DNA from: Vibrio cyclitrophicus
GTDB taxonomy: Bacteria > Pseudomonadota > Gammaproteobacteria > Enterobacterales > Vibrionaceae
Length of the DNA stretch: 64,000 nucleotides
Direction of reading: 5' to 3'
NCBI GenBank assembly: GCA_023206055.1
Contig: CP065366.1
Coordinates: 2,232,001-2,296,000, forward strand
A program made the position numbers and the translations under genes. Shown here one piece after another: positions 16,463 to 25,912 of this stretch; the stretch's first letter is position 1; each line of letters starts with the position of its first letter. A model generated the notes under the pieces. That model saw only the letters and a program-made list of their open reading frames with translations, was not told the DNA's origin and searched no databases.

Positions 16463-16784
16463 GTCAAAGTTTCACGAGTGGTGGGAAATCTCGCGCATAC
16501 TACCCAATATCAGTATTAAATTCGAGCGATTTCACGATTTAATAATGGAATATAATTTTAAGTAAACCATAAGCTTACCTAATGTCAATTCCTTGGCTTG
16601 TCGCCAAATTTAAGACGGTATTATCTTTGCGGTTATTAGAATTTTTATCGCACTTTACATGATAAAAAGAGACAAAAAACACGGTAGAGAAGAAACAAAA
16701 AAGGCAGAAGAGTTTCCTCTTCTGCCTTCATATTATTGACTGTTCTACTGCGTATAAATTGCTGTAGATTTCAGCTTAAAAAGC
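16463..16784. other. Intergenic region with BCCT terminator
   Basis: About 320 bases holding the chemoreceptor promoter and, near 16695-16728, the terminator of the BCCT gene upstream on the minus strand. Nothing else was recognised. Confidence 0.5.
16694..16728 (-). terminator. BCCT carrier terminator
   Basis: AAGGCAGAAGAG / CTCTTCTGCCTT with loop TTTC; on the minus strand it ends in seven Ts. Confidence 0.88.
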
Positions 16785-18356
16785 CTAGCGTTTTTCTGTA
16801 CGCATACCCATTAGCAAACTCACACACATCAGTAATAGAATGATGGTGAATGGCAATGCCGTTGAGATTGCACCCGCTTGTAGAGCTTGTACTGCTTCAG
16901 TACCGCCAACCCACAATAGAGCGACAGCAATCGCACCTTCTAGGAATGCCCAGAACACACGTTGAGGCACAGGTGTATCAACTTTACCACCTGCGGTGAT
17001 GCTATCGATAACTAGAGAGCCTGAGTCAGACGATGTAATGAAGAATACTAGAACCAATACAACCGCAATGATTGAAAGCAGAGTACCGAACGGCAGAGCA
17101 TCAAACATTTGGAACATCGCTAGTGATACGTCCGTTAGGCCGTCTTGGCCAAGAATACCCACGTTATTCACGATTTGGTCAATCGCCATACCACCAAATA
17201 CTGACATCCAGATGATAGTCACTGTCGTCGGTACAATCAGTACTGCTGTGATGAACTCACGAACTGTACGACCTTTAGAAACACGTGCGATAAACATACC
17301 TACGAATGGTGACCATGAGATCCACCAAGCCCAGTAGAATACTGTCCAACCGTGCATCCACGTTTCATCTTCACGACCATGAGGGTTACTCAATGGAATG
17401 ATGTTTTCGATGTACGCCATCAATGTTGTTGGGATAGAACCTAAAGTCACCGCGTAGCCGATTAGAGCCACTAATATAAGCAGCAGGAAAGCAACCAACA
17501 TGTTGATGTTACTGATAACTTTAACGCCGCCATCAATACCACGAAGTACTGATACTACCGCTAATAAAGTCACCGCTGTAATCACAATAACTTGCAGCCC
17601 TAAGCCTGCTTCAATGCCGAATACATGTTGAATACCACTCGCGGCTTGCTGTGCACCTAAGCCTAGCGATGTTGCCAAACCAAACAGGGTTGCAAGAACA
17701 GCAAGAATATCAACAATGTGACCTGCCCAGCCCCAAGCTCTATCACCTAAAATTGGGTAAAATATAGAACGGATAGAAAGAGGCAATCCCTTGTTGTAAG
17801 AGAAAAACGCAAGTGACAATGCTACTACGCCATAAATCGCCCAAGGGTGTAGACCCCAGTGATACATGGTTGCACCTAATGCCAGTTTTGCAGCTTCTGG
17901 TGTGTTTGGCTCTACGCCAAGTGGCGTTTCAAACCAACCCGTGAAGTAAGCAGCTGGTTCAGCCACACTCCAGAACATTAAGCCGATACCCATACCTGCG
18001 GCAAACAACATTGATAGCCAAGAGATGAATGAGTAATCTGCCGTCGCATCAACACCACCAAGACGGATTTTGCCGTATGGAGAAACAATCAAGCCCAAGC
18101 AGAAAATTACGAAAATATTACCCGACCAGATGAAAAGCCAATCAAACGAATTGATAATCTGGCCTTTAACGCCATCTAGTGCAGCCTTTGCTGAAGCGGT
18201 ATCTGTAATAAGAACACCGATCAGGAACAAAGCGATAAGTCCCGCACTGATACCAAATACTGGGTTATGAACATCAAAACCCCATTTTTGGACGTTATCT
18301 TGACCGACAGTGTAATCCGTACTGTCGATACTGTATTTATCTATACCTTTAGTCAT
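16785..18356 (-). CDS. BCCT family betaine/carnitine/choline-type transporter (copy 1)
   Basis: A 523-residue secondary carrier of the betaine-choline-carnitine transporter family, inner membrane, with about 12 helices. Family signatures are the glycine-rich GMGIGLMFWSVAEP (around TM3) and the BCCT motif GWTVFYWAWW followed by SPFVGMFIARVSKGR. The GMGIG segment is the type found in Na+-coupled members, so sodium coupling is inferred. Substrate (glycine betaine, choline, DMSP or similar) cannot be read from sequence. The C-terminal tail is short, so there is no long osmosensing extension. The first 40 residues are nearly identical to those of the carrier at 18628-20226; the pair is a tandem duplication. 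Confidence 0.93.
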   Translation of the reverse strand: MTKGIDKYSIDSTDYTVGQDNVQKWGFDVHNPVFGISAGLIALFLIGVLITDTASAKAALDGVKGQIINSFDWLFIWSGNIFVIFCLGLIVSPYGKIRLGGVDATADYSFISWLSMLFAAGMGIGLMFWSVAEPAAYFTGWFETPLGVEPNTPEAAKLALGATMYHWGLHPWAIYGVVALSLAFFSYNKGLPLSIRSIFYPILGDRAWGWAGHIVDILAVLATLFGLATSLGLGAQQAASGIQHVFGIEAGLGLQVIVITAVTLLAVVSVLRGIDGGVKVISNINMLVAFLLLILVALIGYAVTLGSIPTTLMAYIENIIPLSNPHGREDETWMHGWTVFYWAWWISWSPFVGMFIARVSKGRTVREFITAVLIVPTTVTIIWMSVFGGMAIDQIVNNVGILGQDGLTDVSLAMFQMFDALPFGTLLSIIAVVLVLVFFITSSDSGSLVIDSITAGGKVDTPVPQRVFWAFLEGAIAVALLWVGGTEAVQALQAGAISTALPFTIILLLMCVSLLMGMRTEKR

Positions 18357-18587
18357 TATCCCTCTCTACGGAATACTAATAGGGTCTATTGACCTCGTAT
18401 TCCTTACTTACCTGCGACTTAATTGCAAACTCGAACCTACAATCCAAGTAGTACAAGCTGTTGTCACAATAATTCAAATACTTGGATGTCTGAAGTTTAG
18501 CAGGTTAACTTGTTGTTTTCAGTAAAGCAGAATCGGTTCGGTGGAATTTCAAACAAAATTCACGTAATTACTCAAGCTTGTGACGAA

Positions 18588-18614
18588 AAAAAGGTCGACC
18601 CTGTCGACCTTTTT
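18588..18614 (-). terminator. Terminator between the tandem BCCT genes
   Basis: AAAAAGGTCGAC / GTCGACCTTTTT around a 3-base loop. The T run on the minus strand serves the upstream BCCT gene, so the two copies are separately transcribed. Confidence 0.88.
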
Positions 18615-18627
18615 ATCAAAGATAATT

Positions 18628-20226
18628 TTAGCTCAAAGTATTTTGATGCCTAACCAATTGATTTTCTGTTCGTAAACCTAGCAATAAGCTTAGGCACATA
18701 AGCAATAATATGAAGGCAAATGGTAGCGCCATTGATACCGTTCCGGCTTGCAGTGCTTGGATAGATTCCGTACCACCAACCCACAATAGAACCGCTGCAA
18801 TCGCACCGCCCATCAACGCCCAAAATACGCGTTGTGGAACAGGTGCATCGACTTTACCACCAGAGGTAATGCTATCGATAACCAGTGAACCAGAATCAGA
18901 CGAAGTGATAAAGAACACCATAATCAAACCAATTGATACCACTGAAAGCACAGAGCTCATTGGCAGTGCATCGTAAGTATGGAAAAGAGAAAGGGTAATA
19001 TCTTGCAAACCATTCACACCAATCTCACCGACCTTGTTCGCCACCTGATCAATCGCGATGCCACCGAAAATAGCCATCCAGATAATGATCACTGTCGTCG
19101 GGATGAACAGTACAGCCACGATGAATTCACGAATTGTACGACCTTTAGAGATACGAGCAATAAACATGCCCACGAACGGAGACCAAGACATCCACCATGC
19201 CCAGTAGAATACCGTCCAGCCTTGCATCCAAGTTTCATCATCACGACCATGTGGATTACTTAGAGGAATAAAGTTTTCAATGTAGCCCATCAGTGCTGTT
19301 GGGATGGCTTTAATGCCCGCCATACCACCCGCGATCGTTACGAAGATCAGCAGACCCAAAGCCACCAGCATGTTGACGTTACTTAGAACCTTAACACCAC
19401 CGTTAATACCACGAATAACCGACATTGTTGCCAATAGCGTTACTACTGCGATAACGATAAGCTGCATGCCAATACCACCATCGGTACCAAACACATGATT
19501 AATACCACTTGCTGCTTGCTGAGCACCTAAGCCAAGTGACGTTGCAAGGCCAAACAGTGTTGCCAGTACCGCGACGATGTCGACAATGTGGCCAAACCAA
19601 CCCCAAGTTCTATCACCCAAAATAGGGTAGAAAATAGAACGGATTGAAAGAGGCAGACCTTTGTTGAAAGTGAAGAAGGCAAGTGCTAGAGCAACAACAG
19701 CGTAGATAGACCAGCCGTGTAAACCCCAGTTGTAGATGGTTGCCCCCAGTGCCAACTTAGCCGCTTCAGGTGAGTAAGCTTCGACACCTAATGGCGTTTC
19801 ATACCAACCGGTGAAGTAAGCCACTGGCTCAGCAACACCCCAGAACATCAAACCAATACCCATTCCCGCGGCGAATAACATCGACATCCAAGATAGGTTG
19901 GAGTGCTCTGCTTTGGCATCATTGCCACCAATACGTATCTTGCCATACGGGGAGACAATGAGGGCAAAACAGAAAATAACAAAGATGTTGGCTGCCCACA
20001 TGAAGAAACCATCGAAGTTACCGATGACCTTCCATTTAATTCCATCAAGAGCCGCTTTTGCGGTGTCCGGATCTGCGACTAGAAGTGCAACCAGGAAGAT
20101 AATGATCGCCCCTGCACTGATTCCAAATACTGGGTTATGAACATCAAAACCCCATTTCTGAACGTTATCTTGTCCTACTGTATAATCGGTATTTTCAATA
20201 CTATACCTATCTTTTACAGGCTCCAT
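18628..20226 (-). CDS. BCCT family betaine/carnitine/choline-type transporter (copy 2)
   Basis: A 532-residue paralogue of the downstream BCCT carrier, sharing the N-terminal QDNVQKWGFDVHNPVFGI segment, GMGIGLMFWGVAEP and GWTVFYWAWW signatures. It differs mostly in the loops and the C-terminus (short extension ...LVRHQNTLS). Likely a Na+-coupled osmolyte carrier with a different substrate preference or expression pattern. It has its own promoter region (20227-20318) and terminator, so it is not a simple operon partner of copy 1. Confidence 0.93.
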   Translation of the reverse strand: MEPVKDRYSIENTDYTVGQDNVQKWGFDVHNPVFGISAGAIIIFLVALLVADPDTAKAALDGIKWKVIGNFDGFFMWAANIFVIFCFALIVSPYGKIRIGGNDAKAEHSNLSWMSMLFAAGMGIGLMFWGVAEPVAYFTGWYETPLGVEAYSPEAAKLALGATIYNWGLHGWSIYAVVALALAFFTFNKGLPLSIRSIFYPILGDRTWGWFGHIVDIVAVLATLFGLATSLGLGAQQAASGINHVFGTDGGIGMQLIVIAVVTLLATMSVIRGINGGVKVLSNVNMLVALGLLIFVTIAGGMAGIKAIPTALMGYIENFIPLSNPHGRDDETWMQGWTVFYWAWWMSWSPFVGMFIARISKGRTIREFIVAVLFIPTTVIIIWMAIFGGIAIDQVANKVGEIGVNGLQDITLSLFHTYDALPMSSVLSVVSIGLIMVFFITSSDSGSLVIDSITSGGKVDAPVPQRVFWALMGGAIAAVLLWVGGTESIQALQAGTVSMALPFAFILLLMCLSLLLGLRTENQLVRHQNTLS

Positions 20227-20318
20227 GCTTCCTCTCTAATTTGCAGCGCACAGTTTGCAACATTACATTCGGCGCTTAAATTTCGAAAAGAAGAATATCA
20301 ACCTGTCGCAAAAATACT

Positions 20319-20340
20319 AAAAAAACCTCCATAAAGGAGG
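20319..20340 (-). terminator. Small terminator-like hairpin before the BCCT gene
   Basis: On the minus strand CCTCC / GGAGG with loop TTTAT is followed by seven Ts; it lies 55 bases beyond the stop of the response-regulator gene. Confidence 0.75.
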
Positions 20341-20395
20341 CCTAAATTACACATTTAGTAATTAAATTACACATTTAATGTAATTTAGCGTAAGA

Positions 20396-21034
20396 TCAGT
20401 CCACAAGCCCGGAGCTGACTGCGTACTTAGCAAGCTCAGCTGTAGAATGAATATCGAGCTTATGCTTTATATTTTGTCGATGGGTTTCTACCGTTCGATA
20501 GCTGATATTCAGTGCCTTCGCGACCTCTTTACTACTCTCCCCTTTCGCGACTAATTTCAATACCGCTTCTTCACGTCGGCTCAATGGATTCTTCACAGAT
20601 TGCGTCGGAGTAATTGGCTGAGTAAACAAATTCTGCGTCACTTTTTCACAGAAATAGGTCGAGCCTTGATTGACCGTTTTGATTGCCTGCACCATTTTTT
20701 CAGCCGAGATCTCTTTCAACATGTAGCCGACTGCACCCGACTGCATTACCTTCATAATGTATTCACGGTTGTTATGCATTGTCAGCATCAGCACCTTGGC
20801 TTCGGGGTCTTCTTCTTTAATCAGATGGGTGGCGTCAATTCCGTTCATGATAGGCATGCTGATATCCATCAACACCACATCAGGGCGCATAGACTTAACG
20901 ACCTCTACCGCTTCTAGCCCATTGCTAGCCGTACCGATCACGCTAATATCTGGCTCGAGTTCCAATCTCGCCATAAAGCCATCCAGTACCACTTGGTGAT
21001 CATCAGCAATCACAACTCGAATAACTTCACTCAT
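20396..21034 (-). CDS. NarL/FixJ-type response regulator
   Basis: A 212-residue two-component regulator. The receiver domain is at residues 1-120, with the acidic pair DD at 11-12, phosphoacceptor Asp57 (VVLMDISMPIMNG) and Lys in MLKEIS. The C-terminal LuxR-type helix-turn-helix is at about 150-210 (LSRREEAVLKLVAKGESSKE). Its 5' end overlaps the histidine kinase gene by 8 bases, so the two form a cognate pair. The TRAP transporter operon directly upstream on the same strand is the probable target. Confidence 0.93.
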   Translation of the reverse strand: MSEVIRVVIADDHQVVLDGFMARLELEPDISVIGTASNGLEAVEVVKSMRPDVVLMDISMPIMNGIDATHLIKEEDPEAKVLMLTMHNNREYIMKVMQSGAVGYMLKEISAEKMVQAIKTVNQGSTYFCEKVTQNLFTQPITPTQSVKNPLSRREEAVLKLVAKGESSKEVAKALNISYRTVETHRQNIKHKLDIHSTAELAKYAVSSGLVD

Positions 21035-22382
21035 TCATTAATCCCTCTAGTGTCAGTAACACTGTAATTTCCGTTCCGAGGCCAATCTCACTCATCAATT
21101 CAAAGTCACCACCGATGAACTCCACTCGCTCTCTCATGTTACGCAGCCCGATCCCTCGTTTTTCCATCGCTTTATAGGTGTTGAAACCGACACCGTTATC
21201 TTGAATCAGTAACTGCAACACATTACCAATTTGCTGCGCGATAACCGTCACTTTGGTTGCTTGCGCGTGTTTCTCTATGTTATTCAGCGATTCTTGCACC
21301 ACTCGATACAAGGTAGTCGCAGCCTCGGATTTCAACTTGCCGGGTTGAGTGCTAAACAAGGTTTCCACTTCAATACCCGAGTGCGCCTGAAAATCTAATA
21401 ACAATGAAGACAGCGCTGCCTCTAAGCCTATGTCATCCAATGAACTTGGACGAAGTTGATGCGAGATGTGCCTCACCTCTTCGATCGCTCGCATCAGTGA
21501 ATGCTGCGACTTATTCAAATGTGCTTTAAGATCTTCATTTTGTAGCTTATTACCGAGCAATTCTAAGTGGCAACGACTCGACACTAATAATTGGTTAATA
21601 CCATCATGTAGCTCACGCGCTAGATGCTTCTTCTCGTCTTCTTGGAACATCACCGTCTTATGCGCGAGTTCCTTCAAATTGTTATCCGCAATTCGATGCT
21701 CATGCATGTTAATGGCTAGGGTCAGTACAATAATAACCGCGACCGTCACGCTCAGAATCACCACAATCGAAAAGAACGTGGTTTCAATATTCTTGTTTAT
21801 TGCGGCCTGCATCGAGGCCACTTCTTGGTGTACGTCTTCAATATACAAGCCTGTGCCAATCATCCAGTCCCAACGTTCTAACCAAGCGGCGTAGCTCAAC
21901 TTAGATACCACCTCTCCCGTCGAAGGCTTTTGCCACAAATACTGGTGAAACCCGCCTCCGGTTTGCGCCTCTCTTAGCAGAGCTTCTATCAGAAAGTCTC
22001 CATCTTCGTCTTGCAGTTCAAGTAGGTTTTTGCCTATCAATTCTGGCTGGATGGGATGAACCAAGTTAGTCCCATGGCGATCGTATGCAAAAAAATACCC
22101 ATCGGAGCCATATCTAAGTTTAGACAATATGGTTCGAACTTCTTTTTTGGCTTGGGATTCTTGGATATTTGGATCGTTGTAGATGTGCTCTATGGCGTCG
22201 AATGCGAGGTCAACCGTGTCTTTGAGGGCGTTTTCACGCGACTTAATTAAGCTATCTCTAAAGATCTCGACTTCTTTAGCGCCTAACGTCTTAGTCTGGT
22301 AAAGCGAGATCCAGCTAATACTCGCCGTTACGAGCAACAACGGGAGTAGCGTCAGCAAAATCAGCTTGGCTTTTAGAGGCAT
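21027..22382 (-). CDS. Cache-domain sensor histidine kinase (HisKA_3, NarX/DegS-type)
   Basis: A 451-residue membrane kinase. One helix is at about 7-27 and a single-Cache periplasmic sensor at about 35-195 (DGYFFAYDRHGTNLVHP and WDWMIGTGLYIEDV are hallmarks). A second helix is at about 201-224, and then HisKA_3 with phosphoacceptor His259 in LARELHDGINQ. The ATPase domain has N-box ESLNNIEKHA and G-box DNGVGF and GIGLRNMRERV. Single-Cache sensors of this kind commonly detect small carboxylates, fitting the neighbouring TRAP carrier for a carboxylate-like solute (inference). Coupled to the NarL-type regulator by an 8-base overlap. Confidence 0.92.
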   Translation of the reverse strand: MPLKAKLILLTLLPLLLVTASISWISLYQTKTLGAKEVEIFRDSLIKSRENALKDTVDLAFDAIEHIYNDPNIQESQAKKEVRTILSKLRYGSDGYFFAYDRHGTNLVHPIQPELIGKNLLELQDEDGDFLIEALLREAQTGGGFHQYLWQKPSTGEVVSKLSYAAWLERWDWMIGTGLYIEDVHQEVASMQAAINKNIETTFFSIVVILSVTVAVIIVLTLAINMHEHRIADNNLKELAHKTVMFQEDEKKHLARELHDGINQLLVSSRCHLELLGNKLQNEDLKAHLNKSQHSLMRAIEEVRHISHQLRPSSLDDIGLEAALSSLLLDFQAHSGIEVETLFSTQPGKLKSEAATTLYRVVQESLNNIEKHAQATKVTVIAQQIGNVLQLLIQDNGVGFNTYKAMEKRGIGLRNMRERVEFIGGDFELMSEIGLGTEITVLLTLEGLMNE

Positions 22383-22395
22383 TCCTTTCCCTCAC

Positions 22396-22430
22396 AAAAA
22401 ACGGCTTACTGAACATCAATAAGCCGTTTT
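22396..22430 (-). terminator. TRAP operon terminator
   Basis: AAAACGGCTTA / TAAGCCGTTTT around an 11-base loop, with a T run on the minus strand. It separates dctM from the kinase gene. Confidence 0.85.
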
Positions 22431-22486
22431 ACTTTATCAATTTATAGATAGCCGTTGAAACATATCATTCACATTCTAGGCTTCAC

Positions 22487-23770
22487 TCACATTCCATAGA
22501 AGGATGGGAAAGCGAGAAGTGATCCAAGTACGAGGATTTGAATCAGAATGAACGGCATCACGCCTCGGTAGATGTCCTTAGTTGTCACACCTTTAGGTGC
22601 TACGCCTTTTAGATAGAACAGACTAAAACCAAATGGCGGCGTTAAGAATGAGGTTTGTAGGTTCATCGCGATAAGGATAGCGAACCATGTCATGTTGATA
22701 CCCATCAGCTCGGCGACTGGCGCAATGATCGGCACGATGATGAAACAGATCTCTACGAAGTCGATGAAGAAACCCAGAATCAAAATCACCAACATGGTAA
22801 TGATTAGGAAGCCCCACTTCTCACCTGGCAGCTGCAACATCCACTCTTCAACCAGATAATCACCACCGGTATAAGTAAACGCCATCGAGAATGCCGTCGC
22901 ACCAAGCAAGATAGCAAACACCATCGCGGTCACTTTAACTGTCTCTTTCGACGCAGCAAACACCATCGACCAACTAAATTGACCGTATAGAAGTGCCAGA
23001 ACCAATGCACCTGCACCACCTAGCGCTGCCGATTCTGTTGGCGTTGCCACACCCGCAAAGATAGAGCCCAGTACAACAATGATCAGCGCTAATGGGGGAA
23101 GAATCGCTTTAAGCGCATTAAACACTTCTTGCTTACGGCTAATGGAGTCATCGCGTTCAATAGGTTGAGCCGATTCAGGGTTGAGCTTTGCGTATATCAA
23201 GATATAAACGATGTACGCGCCGACCAGCATCACGCCCGGCCAAATCGCCGCTTGGAACAAGTCCCCTACTGGCACACCTAATACATCACCTAACAAAATC
23301 AATACGATGGATGGCGGGATGATCTGCCCTAACGTACCAGAGGCACAAATGGTGCCGCAGGCTAAACCTTTGTCGTAGTTGTACTTAAGCATTACTGGCA
23401 ACGAGATTAGACCCATCGCCACTACCGAAGCACCTACCACACCTGTTGAAGCAGCAAGCAGTGAACCTACGAGTACTGTCGAGATTGCGATACCACCACG
23501 CACACCACCAAACAGTCTTCCCATAGACTCAAGCAACTGCTCAGCAAGCTTGGTCTTTTGTAGAACAAGCCCCATGAAAACAAACAATGGAACGGCCATC
23601 AGCACCGTGTTTTCCATAATTGATTGAATTCGATATGGCATGAAGGCAAACATTTCAATGCCCTCAGCCCAAACACCAAAGATTAACGCGATACCACCAA
23701 AGGTGAACGCTACTGGGAAGCCAAGTAAAAGCGCAAACAAGGCTACGAAAAACATTACTATTCCAATCAT
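22487..23770 (-). CDS. dctM: TRAP transporter large permease subunit (DctM family)
   Basis: A 427-residue inner-membrane subunit with about 12 helices that carries out the ion-coupled transport step of TRAP systems. Typical DctM features are the repeated hairpin segments (GQIIPPSIVLILLGD, FAGVATPTESAALGGAGALV) and the FFIDFVEICFIIVPI region, as well as the C-terminal FLTPPFGFSLFYLKGVAP. The start lies 9 bases after the stop of dctQ. Na+ coupling is usual for this family. Confidence 0.93.
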   Translation of the reverse strand: MIGIVMFFVALFALLLGFPVAFTFGGIALIFGVWAEGIEMFAFMPYRIQSIMENTVLMAVPLFVFMGLVLQKTKLAEQLLESMGRLFGGVRGGIAISTVLVGSLLAASTGVVGASVVAMGLISLPVMLKYNYDKGLACGTICASGTLGQIIPPSIVLILLGDVLGVPVGDLFQAAIWPGVMLVGAYIVYILIYAKLNPESAQPIERDDSISRKQEVFNALKAILPPLALIIVVLGSIFAGVATPTESAALGGAGALVLALLYGQFSWSMVFAASKETVKVTAMVFAILLGATAFSMAFTYTGGDYLVEEWMLQLPGEKWGFLIITMLVILILGFFIDFVEICFIIVPIIAPVAELMGINMTWFAILIAMNLQTSFLTPPFGFSLFYLKGVAPKGVTTKDIYRGVMPFILIQILVLGSLLAFPSFYGM

Positions 23771-23779
23771 GTTCAGCCT

Positions 23780-24325
23780 CTACTTGTTGTTTGTATGAAT
23801 ATTGTTTGCATGGATAAGATGCGGGTTAAAAATCTTGTTCAGTGAATGCAGGATCAAACCTACGCCACTGAGTGCCATTAAGAAAAATGACAGTGGGATC
23901 ATGGCTTTGATGATCCAGCGATACGGCAGACCACCGGGATCGCCTGAGGTTTCACCCAGTTCATAGCTCTCTTTGGCAACATCGATACCAAACCAAGCTA
24001 CCAGCAAACAAAACGGCAGTAGAAAGATAAGCGTGCCAAGCAGATCAATAATCGCTTGTACCTTAAAGCTCAGTTGCTCGTAGAACACATCCACTCGCAC
24101 ATGACCACCAGCCTTGATGGCATAAGGAACACCGAGTAGGAAAACAGCTGAGAAAAGGTGCCATTCCATCTCTTGGAAGGCGATAGACACGTCGTTAAAG
24201 GCGTATCGCATCACAACGTCATACACTACGTTAGCAACAAGAAGGATAAACAACATACTGGAAAGCCATCCCAGTGCATCACCGATACGATTAAATAGGC
24301 GTTCAATATAAATTAGACTTCGCAT
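23780..24325 (-). CDS. dctQ: TRAP transporter small permease subunit (DctQ family)
   Basis: A 181-residue, four-helix membrane subunit that pairs with DctM. Helices are at about 18-38, 55-75, 92-115 and 137-157; the MRYAFNDVSIAFQEMEWHLF segment between the first and second is the conserved DctQ signature. Longer in-frame starts exist upstream (up to 24397), but the ATG at 24325 follows GGAG by 6 bases and gives the normal N-terminus, so it is chosen. Confidence 0.9.
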   Translation of the reverse strand: MRSLIYIERLFNRIGDALGWLSSMLFILLVANVVYDVVMRYAFNDVSIAFQEMEWHLFSAVFLLGVPYAIKAGGHVRVDVFYEQLSFKVQAIIDLLGTLIFLLPFCLLVAWFGIDVAKESYELGETSGDPGGLPYRWIIKAMIPLSFFLMALSGVGLILHSLNKIFNPHLIHANNIHTNNK

Positions 24326-24463
24326 TCCCGACTCCATGGAATTTGAAAAGACATCGCGTATTAGAGTTAGCGCAGCTACAACGAGTAGCGCTAACAAGAT
24401 GCACGACGTAGAAAGGGTTCTTGAGCGTATTACAGGATTTATCCTGCTTAATTATTATGGTTA

Positions 24464-24546
24464 AAATGAACCCGCCGCTTATCTGCTTAGATACTTAAGC
24501 CCTTAGGCACAAGTGATATAACAGTGCATCTGCTTTGGGTTCATTT
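24464..24546 (-). other. Long-range inverted repeat between dctP and dctQ
   Basis: AAATGAACCC and GGGTTCATTT are exact 10-base arms about 60 bases apart in the spacer after dctP. With the smaller internal repeats this could form a branched stem that protects the dctP message or limits read-through into dctQM. This would match the usual excess of binding protein over permease. Confidence 0.4.
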
Positions 24547-24570
24547 AACTTTTAAGTCAATCGCTGTCGA

Positions 24571-25665
24571 CTATTTCGCTTGGCTATTTAAATAAGCTCT
24601 GTGTGAAATATCCGTCCATGAGCGCACTTGCTCTAGGTAGCTTGCTTGTGAAGCTTGGATCTCTTTTGCTAACTCATCTTTCTCAGCATGTGCAGCAAGT
24701 AGGCGATCGTTCGCTTCCTTCAGTGCCGACATTACTTCAGGCGGGAAATCTTTAACTTGTACATCTGGGTATTCTGTTTTCATTGAAACCCAGTTCTTAC
24801 CACTTTCGTGCGTTGCTTGTGTGTACATATCGTAAGCCGCAGTGCGCATTGCAACACGCAAGATCTCTTGTAGGTCTTCCGGAAGCTTGTTCCATGTGCG
24901 TTTGTTTACTAGGAATTGAAGCTCTGAACCCGGCTCATGCCAACCTGTGTAGTAGTAAGGCGCGATTTTATGGAAACCCATACGCAGATCAAGTGATGGA
25001 CCAACCCACTCCAGTGCATCGATCGTGCGACGCTCTAAAGAGGTGTAAAGCTCACCCGGGGCAATGTTCGTAGGCTTAGCACCTAGCTCCGCAAGAATCT
25101 CACCCGCAAAGCCTGGGATGCGCATTTTCAGACCTTGTAGATCTTCAACGCTGTTGATCTCTTTTTGAAACCAACCGCCCATCTGGATATCCGTGTTACC
25201 ACCCGGGAAAGACATCAAGTTATGTGGAGAGTAAACCTGCTCCATCAACTCCATACCACCACCGTGATAGAACCACGCGTATTGTTCTGCTGGCGTCATA
25301 CCGAAAGGCATAGAAGTGAAGTAAAGAGTGTTTGGAACTTTACCTTTCCAGTAGTAAGAGCCTGAATGACCCATGTCGTATTGACCAGACTTAACCATGT
25401 CAAAAACGCCAAGAGGGGCTTTGTGTTTGTTTGCTGAATCGATTCTGATTTGCAGTCGACCGTTCGACATCTTCTCAGCCATCGCCGCCATGTTTTTGGT
25501 TGCATCACCGAAAACTGGGAAGTTAGGTCCCCAAGTTTCCGCAAGTTTTAAACGGTAAACCTTATCCGCGGCTGTAGCACCAGTAGCGACTAAAGCTAAA
25601 CAAGCTGCAGCAGTTACTGCAACGTTTTTAAAAACTCGTGTGAGGGAGTTAGAGATGAGACTCAT
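24571..25665 (-). CDS. dctP: TRAP transporter solute-binding protein (DctP family, TakP-like)
   Basis: A periplasmic binding protein of 364 residues with a signal peptide ending near ATGATAADK. The region QMGGWFQKEINSVEDLQGLK followed by MRIPGFAGEILAELG and IDALEWVGPSLD matches the TakP-like group, whose studied members bind 2-oxo acids. The conserved Arg in KMRIPG is the carboxylate-binding residue of the family. The ligand is therefore probably a 2-oxo or other monocarboxylic acid, not C4-dicarboxylate (inference). The ATG at 25665 is 7 bases from AAAGGA; a GTG two codons earlier is too close to the ribosome site. First gene of dctPQM. Confidence 0.92.
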   Translation of the reverse strand: MSLISNSLTRVFKNVAVTAAACLALVATGATAADKVYRLKLAETWGPNFPVFGDATKNMAAMAEKMSNGRLQIRIDSANKHKAPLGVFDMVKSGQYDMGHSGSYYWKGKVPNTLYFTSMPFGMTPAEQYAWFYHGGGMELMEQVYSPHNLMSFPGGNTDIQMGGWFQKEINSVEDLQGLKMRIPGFAGEILAELGAKPTNIAPGELYTSLERRTIDALEWVGPSLDLRMGFHKIAPYYYTGWHEPGSELQFLVNKRTWNKLPEDLQEILRVAMRTAAYDMYTQATHESGKNWVSMKTEYPDVQVKDFPPEVMSALKEANDRLLAAHAEKDELAKEIQASQASYLEQVRSWTDISHRAYLNSQAK

Positions 25666-25831
25666 GTTCACGTCCTTTGTTGGGTTAACACTCTTTCTAT
25701 GAGCATTTTTTATGATTCAACATAAGAGTGCACCGTGATGAGGCAACAAGATATCAGGGAGAGCACGCACGACGGACGTAAACAAACTGCGCATTAGACC
25801 AAAGGATTACGTAAAACTACGTAGGAGATAA

Positions 25832-25912
25832 ATGAGCGGTGTCGATTTAAAAGGACTTATATCATTCACTATGAAAATGCTTATTGATAAATACCTAAGT
25901 ATTAATAATTAA
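25832..25912 (+). CDS. Possible 26-residue small protein
   Basis: ATG at 25832 is 4 bases after an AGGAG site and opens a frame MSGVDLKGLISFTMKMLIDK... ending at TAA 25910. It could be a genuine small protein with an amphipathic helix, or chance. There is no clear promoter and no second copy for comparison. Confidence 0.2.
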   Translation: MSGVDLKGLISFTMKMLIDKYLSINN

